This document shows positions 33,596 to 41,927 of a stretch of DNA of 64,000 nucleotides, piece by piece (the stretch's first letter is position 1; each line of letters opens with the position of its first letter). A program made the translations under genes and the position numbers. Source of the stretch: Pseudoruegeria aquimaris (GTDB lineage: Bacteria > Pseudomonadota > Alphaproteobacteria > Rhodobacterales > Rhodobacteraceae); contig NZ_FWFQ01000004.1 in NCBI RefSeq assembly GCF_900172235.1, positions 62,001 to 126,000 of the forward strand, written 5' to 3'. The notes under the pieces are model-generated. The model was not told the origin of the DNA. It ran no database searches and saw only the letters and a list, made by a program, of their open reading frames with translations.

Positions 33596-34840
33596 ATGAA
33601 ACGCTACTCCGCTTTCGCCATCGCCAAGGAAGCCCTGAACAACCACCAGGGCTGGAAACGGGCCTGGGCCAAGGCCCAGCCGAAGAGGAAATACGACGTG
33701 ATCGTCGTGGGCGCCGGGGGGCACGGTCTGGCCACGGCCTACTATCTCGGCAAGAACTTCGGCATCCGCAACGTCGCCATCCTCGAAAAGGGCTGGCTCG
33801 GTGGCGGCAACACCGGGCGCAACACCACGATCATCCGTTCCAACTACCTGCAGGATCCTTCGGCCGCGATCTACGAGAAGGCGCGCAGCCTCTACGAGAC
33901 GATGAGCCAGGATCTGAACTACAACGTCATGTTCAGCCCCCGCGGCGTGATGATGCTGGCCCAGACCGAGCACGAAGTCCGCGGCTACAAGCGCACCGCC
34001 GCCGCCAACGCCTTCCAGGGCGTGGAAACCGAGTTCATCGGCCCGGCCCGGGTGAAGGAACTCTGCCCGATCATGAACATCGAAGGCCCCCGCTATCCCG
34101 TTCTGGGCGCTCTCTGGCAGCCCCGCGGCGGCACCGCGCGCCACGACGCGGTGGCCTGGGGCTACGCGCGCGCCTGCTCGGCGATGGGGATGGACATCAT
34201 CCAGAAATGCGAAGTCACCGGCGTGCGCAGCGAGGGCGGCAGGGTCGTGGGCGTGGACACCACCAAGGGCGCCATCGACTGCGACAAGCTCGCGATGGTC
34301 GTGGCCGGTCACTGCTCGCACCTGGCCGAGATGGCCGGCTTCCGCCTGCCGGTGGAAAGCGTGGCGCTGCAGGCGCTGGTGAGCGAGCCGATCAAGCCCT
34401 GCATGGACGTGGTGGTCATGGCCAACACGGTGCATGGCTACATGAGCCAGTCCGACAAGGGCGAGATGGTGATCGGCGGCGGCACGGATGCCTTCAACAA
34501 CTACACCCAGCGCGGCAGCTTCCACCACATCGAGGAAACCGTGCGCGCGCTCGTCGAAACCTTCCCGATGATCTCCCGCCTCAAGATGCTGCGCCAATGG
34601 GGCGGCATCGTGGACGTCACCGGCGATCGCTCCCCGATCCTGTCGAAAACCCCGATCGAGGGCATCTTCGTCAACTGCGGCTGGGGCACCGGCGGCTTCA
34701 AGGCCATCCCCGGTTCGGGCTGGGGCATGGCCGAACTGATCGCCAAGGGCCATTCGCCGCTGACCGACGAATTCGGCCTCAACCGCTTCACCGAGGGCCG
34801 CTTCATCGACGAAAGCGTCGCGGCCGGGGTGGCGCACTGA
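33596..34840 (+). CDS. soxB: Heterotetrameric sarcosine oxidase, beta subunit
   Basis: A 414-residue FAD-dependent oxidoreductase (DAO family) with the dinucleotide motif VIVVGAGGHGLATAYYLG near residue 39. It contains the site where sarcosine is oxidatively demethylated. RHDAV with His at residue 183 probably corresponds to the His that carries covalent FMN in characterised enzymes. GGWGTGGFKAIPGSG-like sequence near the C-terminus (CGWGTGGFKAIPGSG) is conserved in SoxB. It is the first gene of soxB-D-A-G. The start is the ATG giving MKRYSAFAIAKEA. The 246 bp upstream to the divergent ccmI shows no other gene. Confidence 0.95.
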   Translation: MKRYSAFAIAKEALNNHQGWKRAWAKAQPKRKYDVIVVGAGGHGLATAYYLGKNFGIRNVAILEKGWLGGGNTGRNTTIIRSNYLQDPSAAIYEKARSLYETMSQDLNYNVMFSPRGVMMLAQTEHEVRGYKRTAAANAFQGVETEFIGPARVKELCPIMNIEGPRYPVLGALWQPRGGTARHDAVAWGYARACSAMGMDIIQKCEVTGVRSEGGRVVGVDTTKGAIDCDKLAMVVAGHCSHLAEMAGFRLPVESVALQALVSEPIKPCMDVVVMANTVHGYMSQSDKGEMVIGGGTDAFNNYTQRGSFHHIEETVRALVETFPMISRLKMLRQWGGIVDVTGDRSPILSKTPIEGIFVNCGWGTGGFKAIPGSGWGMAELIAKGHSPLTDEFGLNRFTEGRFIDESVAAGVAH

Positions 34841-34898
34841 TGAAAAGCGTCCTTCACACAGACTGGCCGTTCCGCCGCAAGAGCAAGGAGCACACACC

Positions 34899-35222
34899 AT
34901 GCTGATCCTGACCTGCCCCTATTGCGGCGTCACCGGCGAAGAAACCGAGTTCGCGGCGGGTGGCGAAGCCCACCTCAAACGCTTCGGCCCCGGCTCTTCG
35001 GATGCCGAGTTCGAAAGCTACCTCTTCGCCCGCAAGAACGAGAAGGGCGTCACCTTCGAACGCTGGCGCCACGCCAACGGCTGCGGGAAATGGTTCCACG
35101 CCGCCCGCTGCACGGTGACGCTCGAAGTCTTCGGTACCTACAAGGCGCAGGTCACCGAGCCGCCGAAAGAGATCCTCGCCGCGATCAGGAAGCGCCGCCC
35201 CGGCTGGGAGCCCGCCGCCTGA
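34899..35222 (+). CDS. soxD: Heterotetrameric sarcosine oxidase, delta subunit
   Basis: A 107-residue small subunit starting MLILTCPYCG. Cys6 and Cys9, with later His/Cys residues (WRHANGCGKWFHAARC), match the zinc-binding site of SoxD. Its role is structural within the tetramer. It lies between soxB (58 bp upstream) and soxA (about 90 bp downstream, a gap filled by a short intergenic repeat). Confidence 0.95.
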   Translation: MLILTCPYCGVTGEETEFAAGGEAHLKRFGPGSSDAEFESYLFARKNEKGVTFERWRHANGCGKWFHAARCTVTLEVFGTYKAQVTEPPKEILAAIRKRRPGWEPAA

Positions 35223-35228
35223 TGCGCC

Positions 35229-35280
35229 CACTTTGTTCCGGAAATATCTCCGGGGGGTGCGGGGGGCAGGCAGCCCCCCG
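35229..35280 (-). repeat. Short intergenic repeat, hairpin plus GATATTT tail (reverse copy) between soxD and soxA
   Basis: Read on the minus strand it is a GGGGGG...CCCCCC hairpin (GGGGGGCTGCCTGCCCCCC), then GCACCCCCCGG and the tail AGATATTTCCGGAACAAAG. The same layout recurs at 45762-45818, 45870-45927 and, with a different stem, 54753-54809. Inside an operon it may weaken read-through or stabilise the soxD end. Confidence 0.7.
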
Positions 35281-35313
35281 TTTCCTCCGCCAGCCACGCA
35301 GGATGTTGCGCCC

Positions 35314-38300
35314 ATGAGCACCCGTCTCGCCACCCAAGGCCGCCTGATCAACCGCGACAAGCGGCTGGAATTCACCTTCAACGGCAAACGCCTGCAGGGC
35401 TACGAGGGCGATACGCTCGCCGCCGCGCTGCTGGCCAACGACCAGATGCTGGTGGGCCGCTCCTTCAAGTATCACCGCCCGCGCGGCATCCTCGCCTCGG
35501 GCAGCGAAGAGCCCAACGCGCTCGTCAATCTGGGCGAGGGCGCGCGCCTGGAGCCGAACCAGCGCGCCACCACCACCGAGCTGTTCCACGGGCTAACCGC
35601 CACTTCGCAGAACCACTTCCCGAGCCTCGAATTCGACATCGGCGAGATCAACAATTCGCTGGCCCGATTCCTGCCGGCAGGCTTCTACTACAAGACCTTC
35701 ATCCATCCGCGCTTCGCGTGGAAACACGTCTTCGAGCCCTTCATCCGCCAGTCCGCCGGCCTCGGCAAGGCGCCGAAGGAGGCCGACGCGGACCGCTACG
35801 AACATTTCTACGCCTTCGTGGACGTGCTGGTGATCGGCGGCGGCGTCGCCGGGCTTCAGGCGGCCAGGGCGGCCGGCGAAGCCGGGGCCAGGGTGCTGCT
35901 GATCGAGCAGGAGCCCCACTGGGGCGGCCGCGCCCCTGTGGACGGGGCCGTGATCGAGGGCAAACCGGCCGAAGACTGGGTGAAGGACACCCTGCAAGCC
36001 CTTGAAGCCATGGAAAACGTCACGCTGCGCAACCGCATGATGGGCGCCGGCGTCTACGATCACGGCTATGCGCTGGGATACGAGCGCGTCGCCGATCACA
36101 TCCCGGGCAGCGATCTGCCGCGCCACCGGCTCTGGCGGATCCGCGCAAAACAGATCGTCACGGCCACCGGCGCCATCGAGCGCCCGCTCTCCTTCGCCGG
36201 CAACGACATCCCCGGCGTGATGCTGGCCACGGCCGTGCGCGACTACGTGGTGAACTACGGCGTCTCCCCCGGTGATCGCACCGTCGTCGTCACCAACAAC
36301 GATGATGCCTACCGCACCGCGCTCTGCCTCAAGAGGGCCGGGCTCGACGTGCCGATGATCGTGGACGTGCGCCCGCTCGTCACCTCGCCCCTGGCCACGG
36401 AAGCCCTGCAGGCCGGGATCCGGGTGGAGACCGGCAAGGGCATCGCCAAGGTCAAGGGCCGCAAGCGCGTCACCGGGGTGGCGCTCTGTCTGCAGGCGGG
36501 CGAGGGCAGCGTGATCGAAGAGGTCAAATGCGATGCCGTGGCCATGTCCGGCGGCTTCTCGCCGGTGGTGCACCTCTGGTCCCATTGCGGCGGCAAGCTG
36601 ATCTGGGACGAAGCCAATGCCCATTTCCGCCCCGATCCCGCCCGCGCGCCCACGGGTGCGCAAGGCGAGGCCTTCGTCGTCACCGCCGGCATGGCCTCCG
36701 GCGCGATGACCACGGGCGAGGTGCTGGCCGATGCCGACGCCGCCGGCAAGGCCGCCGCGAGGGCCGCCGGGTTCACCCCGCGCCGCTTCGCCGCGCCGAA
36801 GGCGGCCGAGGAGCCGAGCGAGCCGATGGCGCCGGTCTGGATGATGCCGCAGGGCGCCTCCTACGATCTGCGCATGAAGATGTGGCTCGATTTCCAGAAC
36901 GACGTGAAGGTCTCCGACGTGCAGCTCGCCGCGCGGGAGGGCTACGAGAGCGTCGAACACACCAAGCGCTACACCACCCTCGGCATGGCCACCGATCAGG
37001 GGAAGCTCTCCAACATCAACGGCTTGGCCGTGCTTGCTGATGCGCTTGGCGAGGATATTCCGCAGGTCGGCACCACCACATTCCGCCCGCCCTATACGCC
37101 GATTTCGATGGGCGCGATCGCCGGTGAGGCGCGGGGCGAAATCTTCCAGCCCCTGCGCCGCACGCCGATCCATGGCTGGCACGAGGCCCACGGCGCCCAT
37201 TGGGAGCCCGTCGGCCACTGGCGCCGCCCCTATGCCTACCCCAAGGCCGGCGAAACCGTGGAAGAGGCCGTGCACCGCGAGGTGCTCAACACCCGCAGGC
37301 GCGTGGGGTTGCTGGATGCCTCCACGCTGGGCAAGATCGTGGTGAAGGGGCCGGACGCGGGCAGGTTCCTCGACATGCTCTACACCAACATGATGAGCAC
37401 GCTGAAGGTGGGCCGCTGCCGCTACGGGCTGATGTGCAACGAGAACGGCTTCCTGTCGGATGACGGCGTGGTGGCGCGCATCGACGAGGACACCTGGCTC
37501 TGCCACACCACCTCCGGCGGGGCGGACCGTATCCACCAGTGGATGGAGGAGTGGCTTCAGACCGAATGGTGGGACTGGAAGGTCTACGTCGCCAATCTCA
37601 CCGAGCAATACGCCCAGATCGCCGTCGTCGGCCCGGATGCGCGCCATGTGCTGGAGCGGCTCGGCGGCATGGATGTCAGCAAGGAAACGCTGCCCTTCAT
37701 GGGCTGGCAGGAGGGCAAACTCGGCGGTTTCGACGCGCGCGTCTTCCGCATCTCCTTCTCGGGCGAGCTTTCCTACGAGATCGCGGTCCCGGCTTCTCAA
37801 GGATTGGCCTTCTGGGAAGCGCTCATGGAGGTGGGCGAGGCCTACGGGATGCAGCCCTACGGCACCGAGGCGCTGCACATCATGCGCGCGGAGAAGGGCT
37901 TCATCATGATCGGGGACGAGACCGACGGCACGGTGATCCCGCAGGACCTGGGGCTGCACTGGGCGATCAGCAAGAAGAAAGAGGATTACCTCGGCAAGCG
38001 CGCGCAGGCGCGCAGTTTCATGGACAACCCGGACCGCTGGCAGCTCGTGGGGCTGGAAACGCTCGATGGTTCCGTGCTGCCCGACGGCTGCTACGCGATC
38101 GGCGAGGGCACCAACGCCAACGGCCAGGCGGAGATGTTCGGGCGGGTGACCTCGACCTACTACTCGCCGACGCTGGGCCGCGGCATCGCCATGGGGCTGG
38201 TGCACAATGGGCCTCAGCGCATGGGTGAGGTGATCCGGTTCGGCACGCCCGACAAGAGCTTCGTGGAGGCGCGGATCGTGGATCCGGTCTTCTACGACAA

Positions 38301-38325
38301 GGAAGGGGAGAAGCAGAATGTCTGA
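35314..38325 (+). CDS. soxA: Heterotetrameric sarcosine oxidase, alpha subunit
   Basis: A 1003-residue subunit with, in order: an N-terminal 2Fe-2S-like fold (residues 1-100; RDKRLEFTFNGKRLQGYEGD, GRSFKYHRPRGIL), an NAD-binding flavoprotein domain (VLVIGGGVAGLQAARAAGEA near residue 170), and a C-terminal aminomethyltransferase/GcvT-like half (about 610-1003) that binds tetrahydrofolate and captures the formaldehyde as methylene-THF. The start is the ATG giving MSTRLATQGR; an upstream frame crosses an intergenic repeat and was rejected. It overlaps soxG by 8 bp. Confidence 0.96.
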   Translation: MSTRLATQGRLINRDKRLEFTFNGKRLQGYEGDTLAAALLANDQMLVGRSFKYHRPRGILASGSEEPNALVNLGEGARLEPNQRATTTELFHGLTATSQNHFPSLEFDIGEINNSLARFLPAGFYYKTFIHPRFAWKHVFEPFIRQSAGLGKAPKEADADRYEHFYAFVDVLVIGGGVAGLQAARAAGEAGARVLLIEQEPHWGGRAPVDGAVIEGKPAEDWVKDTLQALEAMENVTLRNRMMGAGVYDHGYALGYERVADHIPGSDLPRHRLWRIRAKQIVTATGAIERPLSFAGNDIPGVMLATAVRDYVVNYGVSPGDRTVVVTNNDDAYRTALCLKRAGLDVPMIVDVRPLVTSPLATEALQAGIRVETGKGIAKVKGRKRVTGVALCLQAGEGSVIEEVKCDAVAMSGGFSPVVHLWSHCGGKLIWDEANAHFRPDPARAPTGAQGEAFVVTAGMASGAMTTGEVLADADAAGKAAARAAGFTPRRFAAPKAAEEPSEPMAPVWMMPQGASYDLRMKMWLDFQNDVKVSDVQLAAREGYESVEHTKRYTTLGMATDQGKLSNINGLAVLADALGEDIPQVGTTTFRPPYTPISMGAIAGEARGEIFQPLRRTPIHGWHEAHGAHWEPVGHWRRPYAYPKAGETVEEAVHREVLNTRRRVGLLDASTLGKIVVKGPDAGRFLDMLYTNMMSTLKVGRCRYGLMCNENGFLSDDGVVARIDEDTWLCHTTSGGADRIHQWMEEWLQTEWWDWKVYVANLTEQYAQIAVVGPDARHVLERLGGMDVSKETLPFMGWQEGKLGGFDARVFRISFSGELSYEIAVPASQGLAFWEALMEVGEAYGMQPYGTEALHIMRAEKGFIMIGDETDGTVIPQDLGLHWAISKKKEDYLGKRAQARSFMDNPDRWQLVGLETLDGSVLPDGCYAIGEGTNANGQAEMFGRVTSTYYSPTLGRGIAMGLVHNGPQRMGEVIRFGTPDKSFVEARIVDPVFYDKEGEKQNV

Positions 38326-38893
38326 TCGCGCGGTGAGCCCGCTTGCGGGCGCGGAAAGCAGTGGATTTGCGAAGGTCTCCGAGGCCGGTCTGCGCGGCAT
38401 GATCACCCTGCGCGGCGATCTTGCGGATGCGGGCTTTGCCGGGGCGGTGAAGGCGGTGACGGGCTGCGACGTGCCGGGCCGGCGCGAAGTGGTGGAGCAG
38501 GGCGGCAAGGGCGTGGCCTGGATGTCGCCCGACGAGCTTCTCGTGATGGTGCCCCATGCCGAGGCCGAGGCCGCCGTGGCGCAGCTTTCGCAGGCCCTTG
38601 CGGGCAGCCATTTCCTGGCGGTGAACGTGTCTGACGCGCGGGCCGTCTTCACCATCGAGGGCGCGGGTGCGCGCGAGGTGCTTGCCAAGCTCGCGCCCGT
38701 GGATCTGTCGCCCGAGGCTTTCGGCGCCGGGCAGATCCGCCGCACCCGGCTGGCGCAGGTTCCGGCGGCCTTCTGGCTCTCCGGCGAGGAGGTGTTCACG
38801 CTGGTGGCCTTCCGTTCGGTGGCGCAATACGTCTTCGACCTCTTGACGGTGAGCGCGAAGGCGGGCAGCGAGGTGGGCTTTCTCGCCCGCTAG
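38318..38893 (+). CDS. soxG: Heterotetrameric sarcosine oxidase, gamma subunit
   Basis: A 191-residue subunit of the GcvT-like SoxG family, which packs on the alpha subunit. Recognisable parts are MITLRGDLADAGF, VAWMSPDELLVMVP and ARAVFTIEGAGAREVLAKLAPVDL. The ATG overlaps the end of soxA, consistent with co-translation in stoichiometric amounts. It is the last gene of the operon; the superoxide dismutase gene follows after 147 bp with its own promoter. Confidence 0.94.
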   Translation: MSDRAVSPLAGAESSGFAKVSEAGLRGMITLRGDLADAGFAGAVKAVTGCDVPGRREVVEQGGKGVAWMSPDELLVMVPHAEAEAAVAQLSQALAGSHFLAVNVSDARAVFTIEGAGAREVLAKLAPVDLSPEAFGAGQIRRTRLAQVPAAFWLSGEEVFTLVAFRSVAQYVFDLLTVSAKAGSEVGFLAR

Positions 38894-38967
38894 CCCCCTT
38901 GGTCCGCGCTGCGCGGCGCGCGCGCGGGCGGATCGGGCAGGCCGGCCAAGAAATCGGCCCGCCCCCC

Positions 38968-38997
38968 TTGACCTTTCGCGCCCGCGCATTCCATCTA
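38968..38997 (+). promoter_or_regulatory. Putative sigma-70 promoter of sodB
   Basis: TTGACC (38968-38973) and CATCTA (38992-38997) with an 18-bp spacer lie 44 bp upstream of the sodB ATG. The -35 matches consensus at five of six bases and the -10 is weaker. This would give sodB its own transcription start downstream of the sarcosine oxidase operon. Confidence 0.5.
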
Positions 38998-39040
38998 GCG
39001 CGTGAAGTTATACCTCTCGATCACGAAAAGGACGAACCCC

Positions 39041-39640
39041 ATGGCTTTCGAACTTCCCGATCTTCCCTACGCCCATGACGCGCTGGCCGATCTCGGCATG
39101 TCCAAGGAGACGCTGGAGTACCACCACGACCTGCACCACAAGGCCTATGTCGACAACGGCAACAAGCTGATCGCCGGCACCGAGTGGGAAGGCAAGAGCC
39201 TCGAAGAGATCATCGTCGGCACCTACGACAAGAACGCCGTCGCCCAGAACGGCATCTTCAACAACATCTCCCAGCTGTGGAACCACAACCAGTTCTGGGA
39301 AATGATGGGGCCGGGCAAATCCGCGATGCCGGGCGAGCTGGAGAAGGCGCTGGTCGAGTCCTTCGGGTCCGTCGAGGAATTCAAGACCCAGTTCTGCGCT
39401 GCGGGCGCCGGGCAGTTCGGCTCCGGCTGGGCCTGGCTCGTGAAGAACGCCGACGGCTCGCTGGCCGTGACGAAAACGGAGAACGGCGTGAACCCGCTGT
39501 GCTTCGGCCAGACCGCGCTGCTGGGCTGCGACGTGTGGGAGCACTCCTACTACATCGATTTCCGCAACAAGCGCCCGGCCTACCTGACCAACTTCCTGGA
39601 CAACCTGGTGAACTGGGAAAACGTCGCTTCCCGCATGTAA
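39041..39640 (+). CDS. sodB: Superoxide dismutase, iron type
   Basis: A 199-residue Fe/Mn-family superoxide dismutase. Metal ligands are visible in LEYHHDLHHKAYVDN (first His), LWNHNQFWEMM (second His) and DVWEHSYYIDF (Asp and His). GQFGSGWAWLV and the Gln at NPLCFGQTALLG-like positions are typical of the Fe-type cytoplasmic enzymes of Rhodobacterales. The start gives MAFELPDLPY after AAAAGGAC. Its position next to sarcosine oxidase, which produces hydrogen peroxide, may be coincidental or adaptive. Confidence 0.96.
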   Translation: MAFELPDLPYAHDALADLGMSKETLEYHHDLHHKAYVDNGNKLIAGTEWEGKSLEEIIVGTYDKNAVAQNGIFNNISQLWNHNQFWEMMGPGKSAMPGELEKALVESFGSVEEFKTQFCAAGAGQFGSGWAWLVKNADGSLAVTKTENGVNPLCFGQTALLGCDVWEHSYYIDFRNKRPAYLTNFLDNLVNWENVASRM

Positions 39641-39666
39641 GCGGTCAAGCGATGGGCTGATTGGAA

Positions 39667-39693
39667 GCCGCCGGGGTGCCCGGCGGCTTTTTT
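39667..39693 (+). terminator. Intrinsic terminator of sodB
   Basis: GCCGCCGGG (39667-39675) and CCCGGCGGC (39679-39687) form a perfect 9-bp stem with a GTG loop, followed immediately by TTTTTT. This is a textbook rho-independent terminator 27 bp after the stop codon. Confidence 0.95.
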
Positions 39694-39800
39694 GTGTCTG
39701 GACGCCTAAACCGGCGCGGCCTATTCCAAATTCAGACACTTCTTGTCTGGCGCAACCGTCACACACCGTGCTGAGCGCCTGCCCGGGTGGGCGCGCAAAC

Positions 39801-39851
39801 GCGCCCGCCGTGGGGCGGGCGGGCGCGGGGCTGTTTCTGGCGAAACAGCCC
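39801..39851. repeat. Double-hairpin intergenic element (copy B)
   Basis: GCGCCCGCC (39801-39809) pairs with GGCGGGCGC (39818-39826), then directly GGGCTGTTTC-tggc-GAAACAGCCC (39828-39851) forms a 10-bp stem with the same TGGC loop as copy A at 18.5 kb. It lies between the sodB terminator and ridA. The other 150 bases of this gap hold no gene that I can support. Confidence 0.6.
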
Positions 39852-39909
39852 AAAAAGGCGGTGTGCGGGATCGGGTGTGTCGCGTTGCAGTTCAACCGAG
39901 ACCGAAACC

Positions 39910-40287
39910 ATGCGCAAACATATCTCCCAAGGCTCCCCCTTCGAGGCCGCCATCGGCTACAGCCGCGCGGTGGTGGAGGGCGACTGGATCTTCGTCGCCG
40001 GCACCACCGGCTTTGACTACGCCACCATGGAGATCGCGGAAGACCCGGCCGCGCAGGCCGCGCAGGCGCTGAAGAACATCGGCTGGGCGCTCGGTCAGGC
40101 CGGTGCCAGCCTCGATGACGTGGTGCGCGTGCGCTACATCCTGCCCAACGGCGATGATTTCGAGCCCTGCTGGCCGGCCCTGCGCTCCGCCTTCGCCACG
40201 GCGAAGCCGGCGGCGACGATGATCGTGGCCGGGCTGGCCGATCCGCGCATGAAGATCGAGATCGAGGTGACGGCCCGCAAGCGTTGA
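39910..40287 (+). CDS. RidA/YjgF-family enamine/imine deaminase-like protein
   Basis: A 125-residue chorismate-mutase-like fold protein of the Rid family. The catalytic Arg lies in VRVRYILPNGDDFEP and the C-terminal motif ADPRMKIEIEVTA is a variant of the Rid signature. Archetypal RidA hydrolyses reactive 2-aminoacrylate; this sequence belongs to a diverged subgroup that keeps the Arg, so substrate may differ. Start is the ATG giving MRKHISQGSPFE. It precedes a RarD-type permease by 78 bp. Confidence 0.87.
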   Translation: MRKHISQGSPFEAAIGYSRAVVEGDWIFVAGTTGFDYATMEIAEDPAAQAAQALKNIGWALGQAGASLDDVVRVRYILPNGDDFEPCWPALRSAFATAKPAATMIVAGLADPRMKIEIEVTARKR

Positions 40288-40365
40288 TCAGGTGCTGATC
40301 CGGCGCTTGCCAAGGCACGGCGCTTGTGCGCAGGTGGCTGGCAGGTATCGGGAAAGGCAGGCGCG

Positions 40366-41307
40366 ATGACGGAAGCCCGCAAAGGGGTCTTGGCGATGGT
40401 GGCGGCCTGCTCCATCTGGGGGCTCTCGGCGCTCTACTACCGCCTGCTCAACCACGTGCCGCCGCTGGAAGTGCTCTCGCACCGCACGCTCTGGTCGCTC
40501 GTGTTCTTCGGCCTCGTGCTGCTGGTGCAGGGGCGGCTGCGCGAGGTGGGGGCGCTGCTGGGCGGCGGGCGGCAGCTGGCCTACGTGGCGCTGGCGAGCC
40601 TGATGATCTCGGCGAACTGGTTCCTGTTCATCCTTTCGATCCAGATCGGCCGCGCGGTGGAGAGCAGCCTTGGCTACTACATCTTCCCGCTGGTGGCGGT
40701 GCTGATGGGGGCGGGGATCTTCGGTGAACGGCTGAGCCGGGCGCAATGGGGGGCCGTGGCGCTGGCGGCGCTGGCCGTGTTGGGCCTGACTCTGGGCCTC
40801 GGGGTCGCGCCGTGGATCTCGCTCGCGCTGGCGGTGACCTTCGCGCTCTACGGCGTCATCAAGAAGAGCCTGCGGGCCGGGCCGGTCGTCTCGGTCACCG
40901 CCGAGGTCATCCTGCTTGCCCCGCTGGCGCTCGTCTGGCTCTGGGGCGTTCATGTGCTGGGCTGGGAGGGGCTGACGGGGCGCAACGTGGCCGCCTTCGG
41001 CCAGAGCTGGCGCGAAAGCCTGCTGCTGGCCTGCGCCGGGCCGATCACGGCCGGGCCGCTGATCCTGTTCTCCTATGCCTCGCGCCGCATCCCGCTCTCG
41101 ACGCTGGGCCTCGTGCAATACCTGAACCCGACGCTGCAGTTCCTCGTGGCCGTTCTGGTGCTGGGCGAGCCCTTCACCCGCTGGCACGCGCTGGCCTTCC
41201 CGATGATCTGGGCGGCGCTGGCGCTCTACAGCCTGGACGCCCTGCGTCAGGACAGGGCGCTGCGCAGGGCGGAGACCAGCGCGGGCACGTCGTCGAACAT
41301 GCGGTAG
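40366..41307 (+). CDS. rarD: RarD-type EamA-family transporter
   Basis: A 313-residue drug/metabolite transporter with about ten membrane segments in two EamA halves. The RarD hallmark stretches SIWGLSALYYRLLNHVPPLE near the N-terminus and LGYYIFPLVAVLMGAGIFGERLS in the middle are present. Substrate is unknown; the family name comes from a chloramphenicol-sensitivity phenotype. The last 61 bp overlap the 3' end of the convergent LOG-family gene, an unusual antisense arrangement that may limit expression of both. Confidence 0.88.
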   Translation: MTEARKGVLAMVAACSIWGLSALYYRLLNHVPPLEVLSHRTLWSLVFFGLVLLVQGRLREVGALLGGGRQLAYVALASLMISANWFLFILSIQIGRAVESSLGYYIFPLVAVLMGAGIFGERLSRAQWGAVALAALAVLGLTLGLGVAPWISLALAVTFALYGVIKKSLRAGPVVSVTAEVILLAPLALVWLWGVHVLGWEGLTGRNVAAFGQSWRESLLLACAGPITAGPLILFSYASRRIPLSTLGLVQYLNPTLQFLVAVLVLGEPFTRWHALAFPMIWAALALYSLDALRQDRALRRAETSAGTSSNMR

Positions 41308-41822
41308 AAATCGCGCAAGGAGTCATCGGCGAAACCTTCCGCGATCACGTGATCCATCAGCCCGGAGAGCGGCGCCCAGTAGTCGGCGGTGTTCAGGAAG
41401 AAGATCGGCTTCTCGTGCAGGCCGAGCTGGCGCCAGGTGAGCACTTCGAAGAACTCGTCCAGCGAGCCGGCCCCGCCGGGCAGCACCACGATGGCGTCGG
41501 AGTTCATGTACATGACCTTCTTGCGCTCGTGCATGTTCTCGGTGACGACGAAGCGCGTGAGATCGCGCTTGCCGACTTCCCACTCCAGCAGGTGGGTGGG
41601 GATGACGCCGAAGGTCTCGCCGCCGGCGCGCTGGGTGGCGGTGGCCACGGCGCCCATCAGCCCCACGTCGCCGGCGCCGTAGACGAGCCGCCAGCCGTTG
41701 GCCGCGATCTCGCCGCCCAGGGCGCGGGCGTCGGCTTCGTAGGCGGCCAGCCGCCCCTTGCGCGAGCCGCAGTAGACGCAGACGGAGCGCTTCGGTTCGG
41801 CGGGATGTGTCGAATTGGCCAT
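41247..41822 (-). CDS. LOG-family protein (TIGR00730), nucleotide 5'-monophosphate phosphoribohydrolase-like
   Basis: A 191-residue Rossmann-fold protein of the lysine-decarboxylase-like LOG family. SVCVYCGSRKG at the N-terminus, RKKVMYMNSDA, and the catalytic signature LPGGAGSLDEFFEVLTW (family consensus PGGxGTxxE with Ser for Thr) are seen. Homologues release adenine and ribose 5-phosphate from AMP or make cytokinins from their ribotides. The start is the ATG giving MANSTHPAEP; the frame is open far upstream, but that stretch is antisense to the LysM gene. Confidence 0.9.
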   Translation of the reverse strand: MANSTHPAEPKRSVCVYCGSRKGRLAAYEADARALGGEIAANGWRLVYGAGDVGLMGAVATATQRAGGETFGVIPTHLLEWEVGKRDLTRFVVTENMHERKKVMYMNSDAIVVLPGGAGSLDEFFEVLTWRQLGLHEKPIFFLNTADYWAPLSGLMDHVIAEGFADDSLRDFYRMFDDVPALVSALRSALS

Positions 41823-41927
41823 GAATTCAATTCTTTCGCTGCCATTGCCTTGGCCCCTGATAACCGGCTTTGCTAGGCTGGTGCAACGCGCTCCTGCTGC
41901 TGGAGTGTCACTTGGGGAATACGGAAT

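Noticed and set aside
35593-38799. 1068-codon minus-strand frame opposite soxA
   Set aside because: Fully antisense to soxA/soxG, composition typical of shadow frames, no motifs.
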